64,000 bases of DNA from Adineta steineri (taxonomy: Eukaryota > Rotifera > Eurotatoria > Adinetida > Adinetidae): NCBI GenBank assembly GCA_905250115.1, contig CAJNOI010000039.1:1-64000 (forward strand), written 5' to 3'. The position numbers were made by a program, and so were the translations under genes. A model generated the notes under the pieces. It saw nothing but the letters and a program-made list of their open reading frames with translations. It made no database searches and was not told the origin of the DNA. Below are positions 12,116 through 23,662 of the stretch, piece after piece; position 1 is the first letter of the stretch, and each line of letters starts with the position of its first letter.

Positions 12116-14708
12116 CTAAGCTGTTCTTGGTAATGTTCCAAGTCCAATTGAATTTGAATATGCTTCAAGTAATTCTGATGTTTGTTTCTTAGCTAAATAA
12201 TTTCGTGTATCATTAATCCATGATTGTGCAACATTCTTTGGTTCACCTGTTAATAATTGCATTAAACGTAATGCATTATACCATTGATTATGTTCTAAAT
12301 AGGATTGAACATAATTTAAAATTGTAAATGTATCTAATTGATTAAGATCAATAGCATCATCAACTAATATTGAATCATCACGTTGTCGTACAATTAATAA
12401 ACTTTGAAAATATGATAGAAAATAATTCCATAATGAATTATGTCCATCATTAATTAATGCAACACGACGACATAATTTTTTAACATGTGAAAAACGTTCA
12501 CGTAACATTTCTTCATTTGTTATTGGTGATTCATCAGTTTTTAATTGATTAAAAAGTACTTGAACAAATTTTTCATTTGGAACAATTTTTGATATAACAT
12601 CAAGATCATTTTCTGTTGTTGTACCATGAACAACTTTATTAAGGATATTTTGTGCTTGAATCCATAAATGTTGAGCTTTACGTCCACGTTCTTGACTATC
12701 ATAATTAGCTTCAATAGCTTGTTCAATAGCATGTAAACGATCTAATGTTGTTCGTAATTGATTTTGTAGATTTAAATTTATTTTCGTTGATTCATTATCT
12801 AATTGTTTTTCATATTCACGTGCCCATTCTTGATATTGTCGTGATAAAACATCAGCTAAATATTGTGTTAATGCTTGATGTTGTAAAACAATTTCATGTT
12901 TTAATTGTTCATCAAATTGTTGACGAAGATTTTTTTCATATGATTTTAATTCATCAGTTAGTTGTTCAGCGGTTTTTGCTACACGTTCTTGAACACGTTG
13001 TTCAACAAGACGATCAATATCAGCACGTTGAACATCAATAGCTGCTTTTACTGAATCCGATTCATTAACACGCATACGTGCAATATCATTTTGAAGTTTA
13101 ACTATACGACGATGTGCATGTACTAATAAAGCTTGTAAATCTTCATGTGTTAATTGTGTTGGATTTTTTCCAGCTAAACTTGGAAACATTGTTTCAATTT
13201 CTTTTTGAAACGATTTTGTTGCGTCATCAATATATGTACGAAAATTTTTTACAAATGTTGATGTTGTATATTGTTTATGTAATTCTTGATATTTTTCATC
13301 AACTTTTTTTTCTTCAGGATGTATTTGACCGCTTGTTGTTGTTGTATATTCAATTAATTTATTTTTCCATTCACGAAGTGTATCAGTTACTTTTTCATAC
13401 GATGTTCGAGCTTGTTCTTGTAAATGTTCAGCTTTTTTCCATGTTTCATGATCAGATGTTGATATATTAGGATTCTCAATTAAAGTTTTCATATGTGAAA
13501 CATGTTCACGTGCAGCTGTTAAAGCATCATCAAGTTGTTTCGATAAAGGTGCAAATAAATGATTAATTTCTTCTTCAAGTCTAAAAATATAGAAGTTAAA
13601 AATATATTTTCAAGAAAATAAAATTTTTTAAATTTACTTTTTATATTTATCTTCAGGAATTGGGGGTGGGACTCCCATTTCACCAGCTTCTTCCAGAAAC
13701 ATAGGATCACCAATTTTTTTGGTTGGTTCACCTGATTTACCTTTAGCTAATGGTAAAGCATCTTTGACAGTTTCTTTAACGGTATGTGCTGCATCTTGAA
13801 CTTGTTCTTTAGCATGGGTTAAACCTTTTTTTAATCCTGCTGTATCAGGTAATGCTTCACGAACAGTATTGACTGCATCTTTAACCTAGGAAAATAGAGA
13901 AAAATAATTATTTTTGAAATTTTATGAATGAAAAATGAAGTTATACCTGGTTAGTAGCTTGATCAACAACACCTTTAGCTTTATTCTGATCTGTTAATTT
14001 ATGATAAGTATTACTAACAGCATCTTTTGCACTTTCACCAGCTTTTTTAATTGTAGTTTTATCAGGTAATTTTTCCAAAACATTATTGGTAGTATCTTTA
14101 ACTTGTTCACCAATTTTTTTAATTTGTTCTTTACCCGGTATTTTATCTTTAACATAAGCTAGATCTGGTATTTTGTCTGTAATTTCTTTTGTAAATGGTT
14201 TTTGTCGACCGAAAACAGGATCAATAACTTGATCAAGACCACCTAAAACTGTTGAACTATAGGGAATAGTTGATTCAAGTTGACGACGAAACGGCCCATT
14301 TTCATATTCAGCATAAACTAATGTTGCTGTAAGACCAAGAGTAACACCATATATAATTGATTTAATCATTCTACCACCGCCACCACCACTACTTCCGCTG
14401 CCAGTTGGTGGACTTGATCTTGCTGATGGCGGAGGTATATATGATGGTGGAGTGTTTGTTGTTTTATTTGGATTATTTGTTCGATCAATAGGTGCATTGA
14501 ATGATGGTCTTGCCGTCGCTGTTTGTGTTTTTAATGTCGATGAAGAATTATTAGTAGCATATTGTGTTGTATGTGACCCAGGTGTTGATTTTGTTGAAGC
14601 AGTTATACCCGTACCAGGTGAAGCAGGCGTTTGTTGCCATCGCTTAGTGACCAGTGAGAAATTGTATGCAGCGGATTGTGAACGAGGCAAATGAGCTGCA
14701 CGAAGCAT
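12116..14708 (-). CDS. IMMT: MICOS complex subunit MIC60 (mitofilin), 3 exons, 824 aa
   Basis: Exons 13947-14708, 13638-13885 and 12116-13580 join to 824 aa (human MIC60 is 758). MIC60 organises crista junctions in the mitochondrial inner membrane. Seen in order: an Arg/Ser/Thr presequence; a Pro/Ser/Gly linker; one membrane segment at about 114-133 (MIKSIIYGVTLGLTATLVYA); a repeat-like amphipathic region (KDKIPGKEQIKKIGEQVKD); a long coiled coil (VQRADIDRLVEQRVQERVAK); and the conserved C-terminal mitofilin domain (SLWNYFLSYFQSLL, QWYNALRLMQLLTGEP, DTRNYLAKKQTSELL). The start is the ATG at 14708, which gives the targeting sequence. It is the third same-strand mitochondrial inner-membrane gene in a row. 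Confidence 0.95.
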
Positions 14709-15865
14709 CGAGTAACACTATTTCTATTTAAAATGGTTTAAAAGAATCTAGAATAAATAAGAAAATATATTGAACAAATCAATCATTGTATCGGAAAATA
14801 AACTCACTGACTTATTTTTTTGCTCTCACATCATACAAGCAGCCATCTTGAGATATACTAAGACTTCACAAATCCTATTTTTCTATCGAAAATTTTTTAT
14901 TTTAAGATAGAAAAACAGTTTAAATGATGTTTTCTCAATGTTCAATCGAAAATATTTTATATTTTCATCACCAAATAGTCTATAAATAAACATTATTTAA
15001 TCATAGATGTCGCACATAGTTGATCTTATTAAAATAAGAACGCAATACAGTGATTTTTATTAGACTTACAGTCATTTTGTTATAGATAGTATCAAGAAAT
15101 AGTCAATAGTGTCAAATTTGAAGTTTAAATTTAAACATTTATGACTACTCCTTTTTCGTACAATACTGCTATTAGCCTTATTTTATATCCTCTCTTTTAC
15201 TCTATGGTGCCTCATACAGTTATATCCTCCTCATTCGTATTAAAGAGTTATGTTTAACTTCAAAGTTTATCATACACGACTTTTTCTTAATGCGATTGGT
15301 ATTATTCTCTATAAATTTTATTCTATACATAACTATTATAAATTTCAACAGAATTATGCATCGCAGCTATAGAATAGAGTTATTGAGATGATTCAATGAA
15401 GTATAAGATAAATAATTATTAATTTATATAAAATCACATTGACTAATACGTAGATTTTATGGTTTATATGTTTGTATAACAATACCATTATCGCTTTGCT
15501 TTCGTCGATGTTCAGTAATAAAAAAGAGTCTAAATTTATTTCGACTTTCTTGTCAATAAGATGGTATTTGGTTAACTGATAACCTTTCTCGACTAATTTA
15601 ATTTTCTTTTAATAAATAGAATATTTCTAGCAAGCTCATTGTTAAACTAAAAGCTAATCTGGCTTTTTCTGTATTTACTTTTACCGTTATTAACCTTTCT
15701 ATTAAATAACAAAATGAAAATTTTTAATAGAAAAGGTTACGAATATGCTATCTTGTAAATTAAATCTCATAAAACAAACAAAAATCTTTTATTATACTAC
15801 ATTGAATCACTAGATGAGTAAGTGGATGGACAAAGAGTTAACAAAAATATCGATAGTTTTCACCC
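14709..15865. other. Divergent intergenic region
   Basis: About 1.15 kb between the 5' ends of MIC60 (-) and the CDF transporter (+). It should carry both promoters. No repeat, RNA gene or coding exon was recognised. Confidence 0.55.
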
Positions 15866-18195
15866 ATGGACGAACAACGAACACCAAATTCTTCAGAGAA
15901 ACCAACGCGTCGACATACAATTGATTATATTGCACAACAATCACATAAGCCACGCTATGATTTTGTTTTACCATCATATAAGAGAGATCGACGTGTATCA
16001 TCAATAACAACAACAGTACCATCGGCAACTATCATCAATAATAACTCAACAATTATTAATACATCAAATCTAGAACAAAATTTATCATCATTAGATATAA
16101 CAAATAACAAAAACGGTAATATTTATTTAATTTACTGAACTTTGTTTGTAATTGTTTTTCTGAAATTTTCATATTTTTATTATGTAGAAAATGATGATCC
16201 ATATTCATTAGAACAGATGGTTTGTTATAGACATGGACGACATGTTGAAGATAAAGCATTATCACGTCAAGTTCGGTAAAGAATCTTTTTCGCTCTTAAT
16301 CCATATTTTTTTCAAGTTATCGAATAGGAAATTTTATGCGCGTCAGGATGAAATAATTGATCAATATTCAAATATACATGAACGACATATATCTGGTATA
16401 TCTCATAATGAACATGCTGAACGAAATAGACGATGGACACTTCTACTTATTAAAGCAACACTTATTTCAAATATTGTAGCATAATTTTCTTTTCAATACT
16501 TTTTTTGACAATTTATTTTTATAGATTCTTGTAATTGGAAAATTTTTCTCTGCTATTATTTCACAGTCACTGTCAATTGCTTCGTCAGCCGTCGAGAGTA
16601 CAATCGATTTAATGCTAAATTTTGCTATTTGGTGGGCTAATAGAGCAATAAGAAAACGAAATCCATATTTTTATCCACAAGGTAACATGGAAAATTTTCA
16701 GTAGATAAAATTTTGATAAAATCGTATTTTTCATTTAGGACGAACGCGACTTGAACCAATTATTATCATTATATTAAGTATTGTTATGTGTGCAGCTAGT
16801 TTTCAAGTTATTTTTGAAGGTATTCGTTCAGTTATTGAAGATATTGGTTATTTTCGGAATGTTAGCGGTTATGCGTATGAAAAACCACCAATTGATATCA
16901 ATCCAGCTGCAATTTCAATTATGTGTATAACCATCGGTAAATTCGTTTTCTATAATTAATACTTTCTATTATAAATCAATACAATTTACTTTCATAAAAG
17001 TCATTAAAATTGTATTATCGGTACTATGCTATCGTGTTTCAACACCAACAATGTCAGCACTTGCTGCTGATCATCGAAATGATGTTGTCGCAACAATAGT
17101 AGCATTAGTATTTGGAATTATTGGTAAGATTTATATCAATATTATATTCATATAAACATATACATATTTTAATGTTAGTAAAAACTATCAAAATCAACTG
17201 ACACTTTTGAAAGACTTCATATGACTACTTTAAGGTGGACACAATTTATTTTTCCTAGTATATATAGTTATAAAGTAACAGGATAAGAGCGTATGATGTC
17301 ATCGTTAAGTACAAATTTATTGGTTCGCTAGTTGGAAAGAATGTTCATATGTCGAGACGAAGAACGAACAAAAATATCCTTTTGAATATATTCTTTGTCA
17401 CTATGAAACAGTGCTTAATATACACTGTCATAATATCAAACGTCCGTTTTGTCTCTAGTAATAAATCTTTCAAAAATTAATATATACTTTACGATCTTTA
17501 ACTCCTCTTAAAATATACATATATTTATTGTTCATAAAACATTCTTATAAAGTTATAAATAAAGTTATTTTTAGAGAAATAAACTATTCATTTCATTAGG
17601 TTCTAAAGCGATAGATGGTGAAATTAAACCCAAAGAACTCTCAGTTATTGACCCAGTTGGTACGTAAAAAAATGAGATAGACTTTATCTTATTTCGAAAT
17701 ATTATATTTTTCAGGTGCTGTAGTGATTAGTTTATATATTATTATTTGCTGGATTCCACAAATTCGTCGTATGTACTACTATTATTCTTTTATAAATTTT
17801 TATTGATTTAAATATTTATACGTGTAGTTCATATTCGTAATCTGACTGGTTATACAGCTCCATCTCAGTTTCTTCAACAATTAACTTGGATAGCATTTCA
17901 TCATTCACCTCTTGTACGAAAAATTGATACAATACGAGCATATCATTTTGGTACACATTTTCTGGTTGAAATCGATGTTCTTCTTCCAAATGATCTACAT
18001 CTTGGTAAAGCAGCTCATGTTGGTATTAGTCTTGAACAAAAACTAGAAGCATTACCAGATGTTGAACGTGCTTTTGTTCACTTAAATTGCGAAACTACGA
18101 ATAATAATGCTAATTCTAATTCTTGTAATATAACTGATAATCAAGATCACCAGTTAGCTACAGCTGTCAATCGACGACAGCACAAGGCTGTTTAA
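15866..18195 (+). CDS. Cation diffusion facilitator (Mn/Zn-CDF type), 9 exons, 481 aa
   Basis: Exons 15866-16115, 16188-16275, 16328-16475, 16525-16681, 16739-16936, 17001-17123, 17600-17659, 17715-17768 and 17828-18195 join in phase to 481 aa. CDF proteins are divalent-metal/proton antiporters. Seen: a long polar N-terminus; the KFYARQDEIIDQY block before TM1, as in plant MTP8-11 and fungal CDFs; the TM2 metal site E186-S-T-I-D190; the TM5 site D304-H-R-N-D308; and a C-terminal cytoplasmic domain with HHSPLVRKIDTIRAYHFG. The (D/E)xxxD plus DHxxD pair points to the Mn-type subfamily rather than animal ZnT (HxxxD). Intron 6 (17124-17599) is 476 bases, against about 50-70 for the rest, and is itself copied near 21.8 kb. 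Confidence 0.9.
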
Positions 18196-18367
18196 ACAAA
18201 TAAATGACACAAAAGATTCTTAACCTTGATCTATATTCATTCGTTACTCATGATTAAGGGTAGTAGTTTTAATATCCTCAGGTTTATTCATTTATCAAGA
18301 TCTTGTTGTATAATCAACTTTTTGTTTCTAGAAAGATTCCTATTTTAAATTTTTAATTCGATCAGAT

Positions 18368-20225
18368 ATGACTGTTGAGATATCTGTTGAGAAAAATCAC
18401 GCTAATAGCTTCATTATGGATACTGCTGATCAAGAAAAGCAATCGAGTGAAATTGAACCAACAACAGAAGAACTTCATACTTTACAACATATTTCTGATC
18501 ATATTCCGTTAACTGCATGGATGATTATTCTTTGTCTCCTCTGTGGATCGTTTGCTTTTTATGGTGTATCTGGACCATTTCAAAACTATATTCAGTTTCC
18601 TGTACCTGGCTCAAATGGTACACAACCAGGTGCACTTAATCGTGGTCATCAAACTGCAACATTATTAACAACATTATTTAGTTTTTTCTGTAATATTATC
18701 CCCATCGTTGGTGCTATTGTTGCTGATCAATTCTGGGGAAAATATAGAACAATATTTATATCATGTATTATTTATAGTGTTGGCCTCTCTGTACTTGTTG
18801 TATCAAGTATACCAGCATCAATTAATGCTGGAACTGCACTACCAGGTCTGATTGTTGCAATGATTATAATAGGCATGGGTACAGGAGGTGTCCAAAGTAA
18901 TGCCATTTCTCTGATGGGTGAACAGTATACAAGAAAAACACCTATAGTTAAAGGTAAGATGAAATCATCTAGAAAAAACAAGGTATTCAAACATCTGTTT
19001 TTTTTAGAAACTAAAGGTAAAAAGAAGATAGTCCATCCACAAGTGTAAGTAAATAAATAATTTCTCTTTTGTTATATTTAATCTTATCTTTATCATAGAA
19101 CAATTCAATCACTATTCAATTGGTTGTATTGGGCAATGAATTTAGCTTCATTATCTTCGTTATTAACGACTAATGTTGAAAAATATCATTCATTTTGGCT
19201 TGCATATTTGATACCATTGATTGTCTTTATGGGTGCAATCATAGTTCTATTAGTTGGTCGTCAGCGTTATATACGAGCACCACCAAATGGTTCATTACTT
19301 ATTCAGGCATTTCGTGTCATCAAAATAGCTTTTCGACTACGATGGAAGTTAGGTAAACAAGATCATATCAAACATATTCTCGACTATGCAAAACAAGCAC
19401 AAACATCTGATGAAACAACAGAAACTAATGAAAAAATGAATGAATTTATTGATGATCTTAAACAAGCTATGCATGCATGTCGAGTATTTGCATTTTATCC
19501 ATTTTATTGGATATGTTACAATCAAATGAATAATAATTTAACATCACAAGCTGCACAAATGAACGTTGGTAAGTTATCTGATATGAAAAATAACTAAACT
19601 TGCAAATCTTTTTATGATAGGTCTTTTACCAAATGATATTTTACAAAATATTGATCCACTTGTATTAATTATATTCATACCAATATTTGAAAAAGTAATT
19701 TATCCTTTGTTAAGACGACTGAATATTAACTTTAAACCTATACTACGTATTACTTGTGGTTTTATTGTTGCTTCACTTGCAATGGCATGGACTGCTATTG
19801 TACAACATCTAATTTATTCAACTGGACCAAACTATTCTTTTACTCCTCAACCTTGTTCCACATGTCAAAAGTTTAATAATATAACTGTTGCTTGGCAGAT
19901 TCCATCCTACTTTTTAATAGCAATATCAGAAATATTTGCATCTATAACAGGTTTAGAATATGCATTTACCCACGCACCACCATCAATGAAGTCTATTGTA
20001 ATGTCATTTTTTTTATTTACATCTGCTATTGGTAGTGCACTTAATTTTGCACTTATACCTGTAACAGTGGATCCAAAGCTGTTATGGATGTATACATCAT
20101 TATCAATTGTTGCATTTATAATTGGCATTATATTTTATGTTACATTCCGAAATGATGATATAGATCGAAATCGTGTAGCACCTGAAGAAACACTAGCAAA
20201 TCCTCCAATACGAGCAGATATATAA
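18368..20225 (+). CDS. POT/PTR-family oligopeptide transporter, fungal PTR2-like, 4 exons, 565 aa
   Basis: Exons 18368-18953, 19008-19044, 19099-19568 and 19621-20225 join to 565 aa, a normal length. The family imports di/tripeptides with protons across the plasma membrane. Seen: GVSGPFQNYIQF, the PGALNRGHQTAT loop, a GAIVADQFWGKYRT motif between TM2 and TM3, KIVHPQVTIQSLF, YWICYNQMNNN, and the late motif ISEIFASITGLEYAF followed by APPSMKSIVMS. These read like fungal PTR2 rather than animal SLC15. The usual ExxERF of TM1 is replaced: the aligned positions are Leu57, Gly60 and Ser61. It lies 172 bp downstream of the CDF gene on the same strand. Confidence 0.92.
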
Positions 20226-21814
20226 GACATAATATGTTATCTTTTGTGTAAATATTTTAGAAATATCGATTCTCTGTTATTTTATTACGTACTAAGAATT
20301 ATTACGAACAATGTCTACTAATCTTAGCTTAGAAAAATTAATAATGGATAATGAATTTAGTAATTACTGAGACAGTGCGAACCATTTTGCATTTATTATA
20401 TATTTTTCATTTCAATTAGCCGTGTTGTCATGTGATGATGTTTAAAAATAAGGTTTTTTTTCAATAAATATCTATACTAAAATGTGTCATATAGGTTTCT
20501 GAATTAAATAACAGTCGAGAATATCTTGTAAGTGATTTATAATAGTGTACATAAAAATAATAAAGTTTTGTTTTTATTTAACCGTTCAGTGACGAAACCA
20601 TTACATACATATGCTAAGATTTTGCTTGAGCTAGTTTTGTTACAGGTATGAGTTTCCTATCTTACAATTAATCTATCAATCATGAATCTTAAACTGTATC
20701 GTATATAATATTTTTTTTAGATATTTTTGTCTTGATCGACTTTGAAGATTGTACTTCATGAAGTAATCAAAACCTATCAGTCTCTAAGAAATAATGATAT
20801 GATGCACGATGTCATGGAAACACAACATTTTTATATATAAAGCAGAATATATTGATGCATGAGGCATAACACTGTAATCTCGAAACCTCATTTAAGATGT
20901 TGTGGTAATGGACACGCTAATTGTTGTAGAATATCTATAAATGCTTCGTTCTAACAATATCCTGAGCCACTGCAGATAGATGATGAAGAAAGAGTTATGT
21001 CATAGTATCAGCTTATAGAATTCTTCTAATATTATCAGAGTTGTTTTTTTATTGTGCAATACTGATCCACATGAATACGTCAGATTTTCAGTTTTCTTAT
21101 TTTCTGTTGATGATATACGTTTTTTTAATTCTTGTCTTATATCACTTAATATATGAAAAATAACATTAAATGTTCCAATTGGAACATATAAAGCGATGTA
21201 GTTTTCAGCGCTAACTGCGAATAACACATTAGTCCTTCTAAATAAGTGTGTCATGACAATGAAAACTGCTAAAAATCTCTGATTTTTTGTTGAAAATTTA
21301 TCAGAAATCATAAAATATACGAGTCACGTGAATCCATTTTTGGCACCATTCGACATTATTCTTTCCGATACTGTTACCCCATTTTGTAAAGAAAAAAAAG
21401 TTGTATAACATACGTTAAATCCAGTCTGAGATCTCACAAAATGACTGAATGGCAGCTGATATACTGAAAAAGATTGACTTATTTTTCATTCAAAAAGAGT
21501 AATTACGAATAGCGTTCGATCAATAACTCTAGATTATTACATTTTATTCAGCGTTTCATCTGTATCTTTTGGTATATTAGATAAAAAAGTTTTAGTAGAC
21601 ATTTAAGAGACAACTTTTGACTATTTTTCTAATAATATCATGGGAGTACTGAAAAGTCAATCAAGGCTAACTTTTCTATAGTACATCCATATGAGCTAAA
21701 AATTTTGATCTGAAAGTTTTAGATCATACTAAATAAAATGATAAAGTTAAATCAAAAATTTAAATCTTGTCGATTACTTCGATTCTTCGGCTCTCTCATG
21801 GATGCACTCTTAAG
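20226..21814. other. Intergenic AT-rich DNA
   Basis: About 1.6 kb with no supported gene. A 103-codon open frame on the minus strand (21000-21311) has no recognisable domain and could be chance. Confidence 0.5.
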
Positions 21815-22268
21815 ATGACTGCTTAAGGTACACAGAATTCAATTTTCCCAGTACACATAGCTGGAAAGTAATAGAATGAGTGCATATTATGTCATTGTTA
21901 AGTACGAATTTATTGGCTCGCTAGTTGGAAACAATGTTCACATATCGAGACGACACGTGACTAGACGAAGAACGAACGAAAACATTTTTTTAATTATGTT
22001 ATTTATCACTATGAAACAGTGCTTAATATATACTGTCATAATATCAAACGTCCGTTTTGTCTCTAGTAATAAATCTTTTGAGAAATTGACATTTACTGTA
22101 CGACCTTTAACTGCTCTTGAAACATGTATATATATTTTTTTTTATTGTTCATAAAACACTCTTATGAAGTTATAAATAAAATTATTATCAGAGAAATAGT
22201 TGAATTGATTTTTCTTTCTGAAAGACATTTATTATGGACAAATAAATAAAACTATTCTTTTCAATTAG

Positions 22269-22790
22269 GTTCCAAAGCGATAGATAGTGAAATTAAACCA
22301 AAAGAACTCTCAGTTATTGATCCAGTTGGTACGTAAAAAGTAAAACAGCCTTTATTTTATTTCGAAATTTTATATTTTTCAGATGCTATTGTAATTAGTT
22401 TATATATTATCATTTGTTGGAGTTCACAAATTCGTCGTATGTATTACTGTTATTCTTTTATAAATTTTTTATTGATTTAAATATTCAAATATTTATATGT
22501 GTAGTTCATATTCGTAATCTAACTGGTTATACAGCTCCATCTCAGTTTCTTCAACAATTAACTTGGATAGCATTTCATCATTCATCTCTTGTTGAAATTG
22601 ATATTCTTCTTCCAAATGATCTACATCTTGGTGAAGCAGTTTATGTTGATACTGGTCTGGAACATTGAACATGCTTTTGTTCATTTAAATTGTGAAACTA
22701 CGAATAATTATGGTATTGTTAACTCTACTTCTAATTTTTGTAATATAACTACTGATCAAAGCCCTCGGTAAGTTATAGCTGTCAATCGAT
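22269..22790 (+). pseudogene. Truncated copy of CDF exons 7-9
   Basis: Copies of CDF exons 7 (22269), 8 (about 22383) and 9 (about 22504) with their splice sites. Exon 9 has lost an in-frame block of 51 bases after the HHS codons. It then has a second deletion of about 25 bases that shifts the frame and brings in a stop just after GLEH. Upstream exons carrying the membrane metal sites are absent. It cannot encode a CDF transporter. Confidence 0.88.
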
Positions 22791-23034
22791 GACAGCACAA
22801 GGCTATTGGAATAAATAAATAAATGACACAAAATGTTTTTAACCTTGATCCATATCCACTCACTAATACTCCCACTGTGCGTTACACAAGGTCATTGTTT
22901 GAATAATTCGTTACGCATGATCAATGGTAGTAGTTTTAGTAGCCCCGCATTTCTTCGTTTATCCAAATCTTACTATATAATGAGTCTTTTGTTTCTAGAT
23001 AGTATCCTATTTTGAAGTTATAATTTGATCAAAT

Positions 23035-23099
23035 ATGGATATTGACATAACGTCTGAGAAAAATGATGCAAATAGTTTTGCTATGGATACTGTTGATCA
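23035..23099 (+). CDS. Start of a second POT-transporter copy, cut by the gap
   Basis: The ATG at 23035 opens a frame whose first 21 residues follow the POT gene's N-terminus (…SEKNDANSFAMDTVDQ against …VEKNHANSFIMDTADQ). The sequence then enters 100 N. Whether a complete paralog exists, or this is only the end of the duplicated fragment, cannot be seen. Confidence 0.5.
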
Positions 23100-23199
23100 N
23101 NNNNNNNNNNNNNNNNNNNNNNNNNNNNNNNNNNNNNNNNNNNNNNNNNNNNNNNNNNNNNNNNNNNNNNNNNNNNNNNNNNNNNNNNNNNNNNNNNNN
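23100..23199. other. Assembly gap of exactly 100 N
   Basis: A run of 100 N, the usual placeholder for a gap of unknown length. It joins the copied CDF/POT fragment to an unrelated minus-strand gene, so the adjacency across it is not proven. Confidence 0.99.
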
Positions 23200-23227
23200 T
23201 TTTTTAAATAATGGTAGTTATACTTAC

Positions 23228-23561
23228 CAAGTGGAATTCGGCTTCCATGCGTAACAATCATAGTAATAGTGTCCATATTGACCAACAGATTGCCATTTTG
23301 GTTTGATATATCAGCAAATAATTCACAATTAGATGATGATTTATGAAAACTAAATGCTTTACAATGGACATCAGCAAGACAAGCAATTTGACACTGATGG
23401 ATATTCGACACATTGATAGTGGCAAATGGTAAGCAAGTTGTGTTAGAACATTGGAATTGCCAACCAGGCATATCAGACATATCAAATGATCGTATATCTT
23501 GTGTGTCTGATTGTGTAAAAAAAAGAAACAGAAGAAATAAAAGATTCCTTCTCCACACCAT
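23228..23561 (-). CDS. Secreted protein with a PAN/apple-like cysteine module, first exon only
   Basis: Begins at the ATG at 23561 with a signal peptide (MVWRRNLLFLLFLFFTQS). It continues with a six-cysteine region in which HQCQIACLADVHCKAFSFHK and NCELF resemble the core of PAN/apple domains (C..C....CKAF.F....C.L). These are extracellular protein- or glycan-binding folds. The exon ends at 23228 with a good donor (GTAAGTAT). The rest of the gene lies in or beyond the gap. The function is not predictable from this part. Confidence 0.65.
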
Positions 23562-23662
23562 AACCAACAAGAGTGTTAGTTAAGAAATGAATTTAACTGC
23601 AAATGAAATGTATTGTGAAGACATAGCATTAAATACCTTTTCAGTTTCTCTCTCTTTTTCTT

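Larger units (their letters stand above)
21815..23099 (+). repeat. Degenerate segmental copy of 17215-18432
   Basis: The block runs collinear with the 3' part of the CDF gene: its long intron 6, exons 7-9, the spacer, and the first codons of the POT gene. Shared strings include the intron text around 22020-22075 (compare 17405-17465), AAAGAACTCTCAGTTATTGA, and CAGTTTCTTCAACAATTAAC. Small deletions and substitutions are scattered through it. The copy stops exactly at the assembly gap starting at 23100, so its true right end is unknown. Confidence 0.9.

Noticed and set aside
12745..13470. Long plus-strand open frames opposite MIC60
   Set aside because: Antisense shadows of the coiled-coil coding sequence, rich in Leu/Val/His from complementary codons.
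21000..21311. 103-codon minus-strand frame as a gene
   Set aside because: No motif or splice support; frames of this size are expected by chance in AT-rich DNA of this length.
23200..23560. Second POT gene continuing straight across the gap
   Set aside because: The sequence after the gap codes for an unrelated cysteine-rich secreted protein on the other strand.
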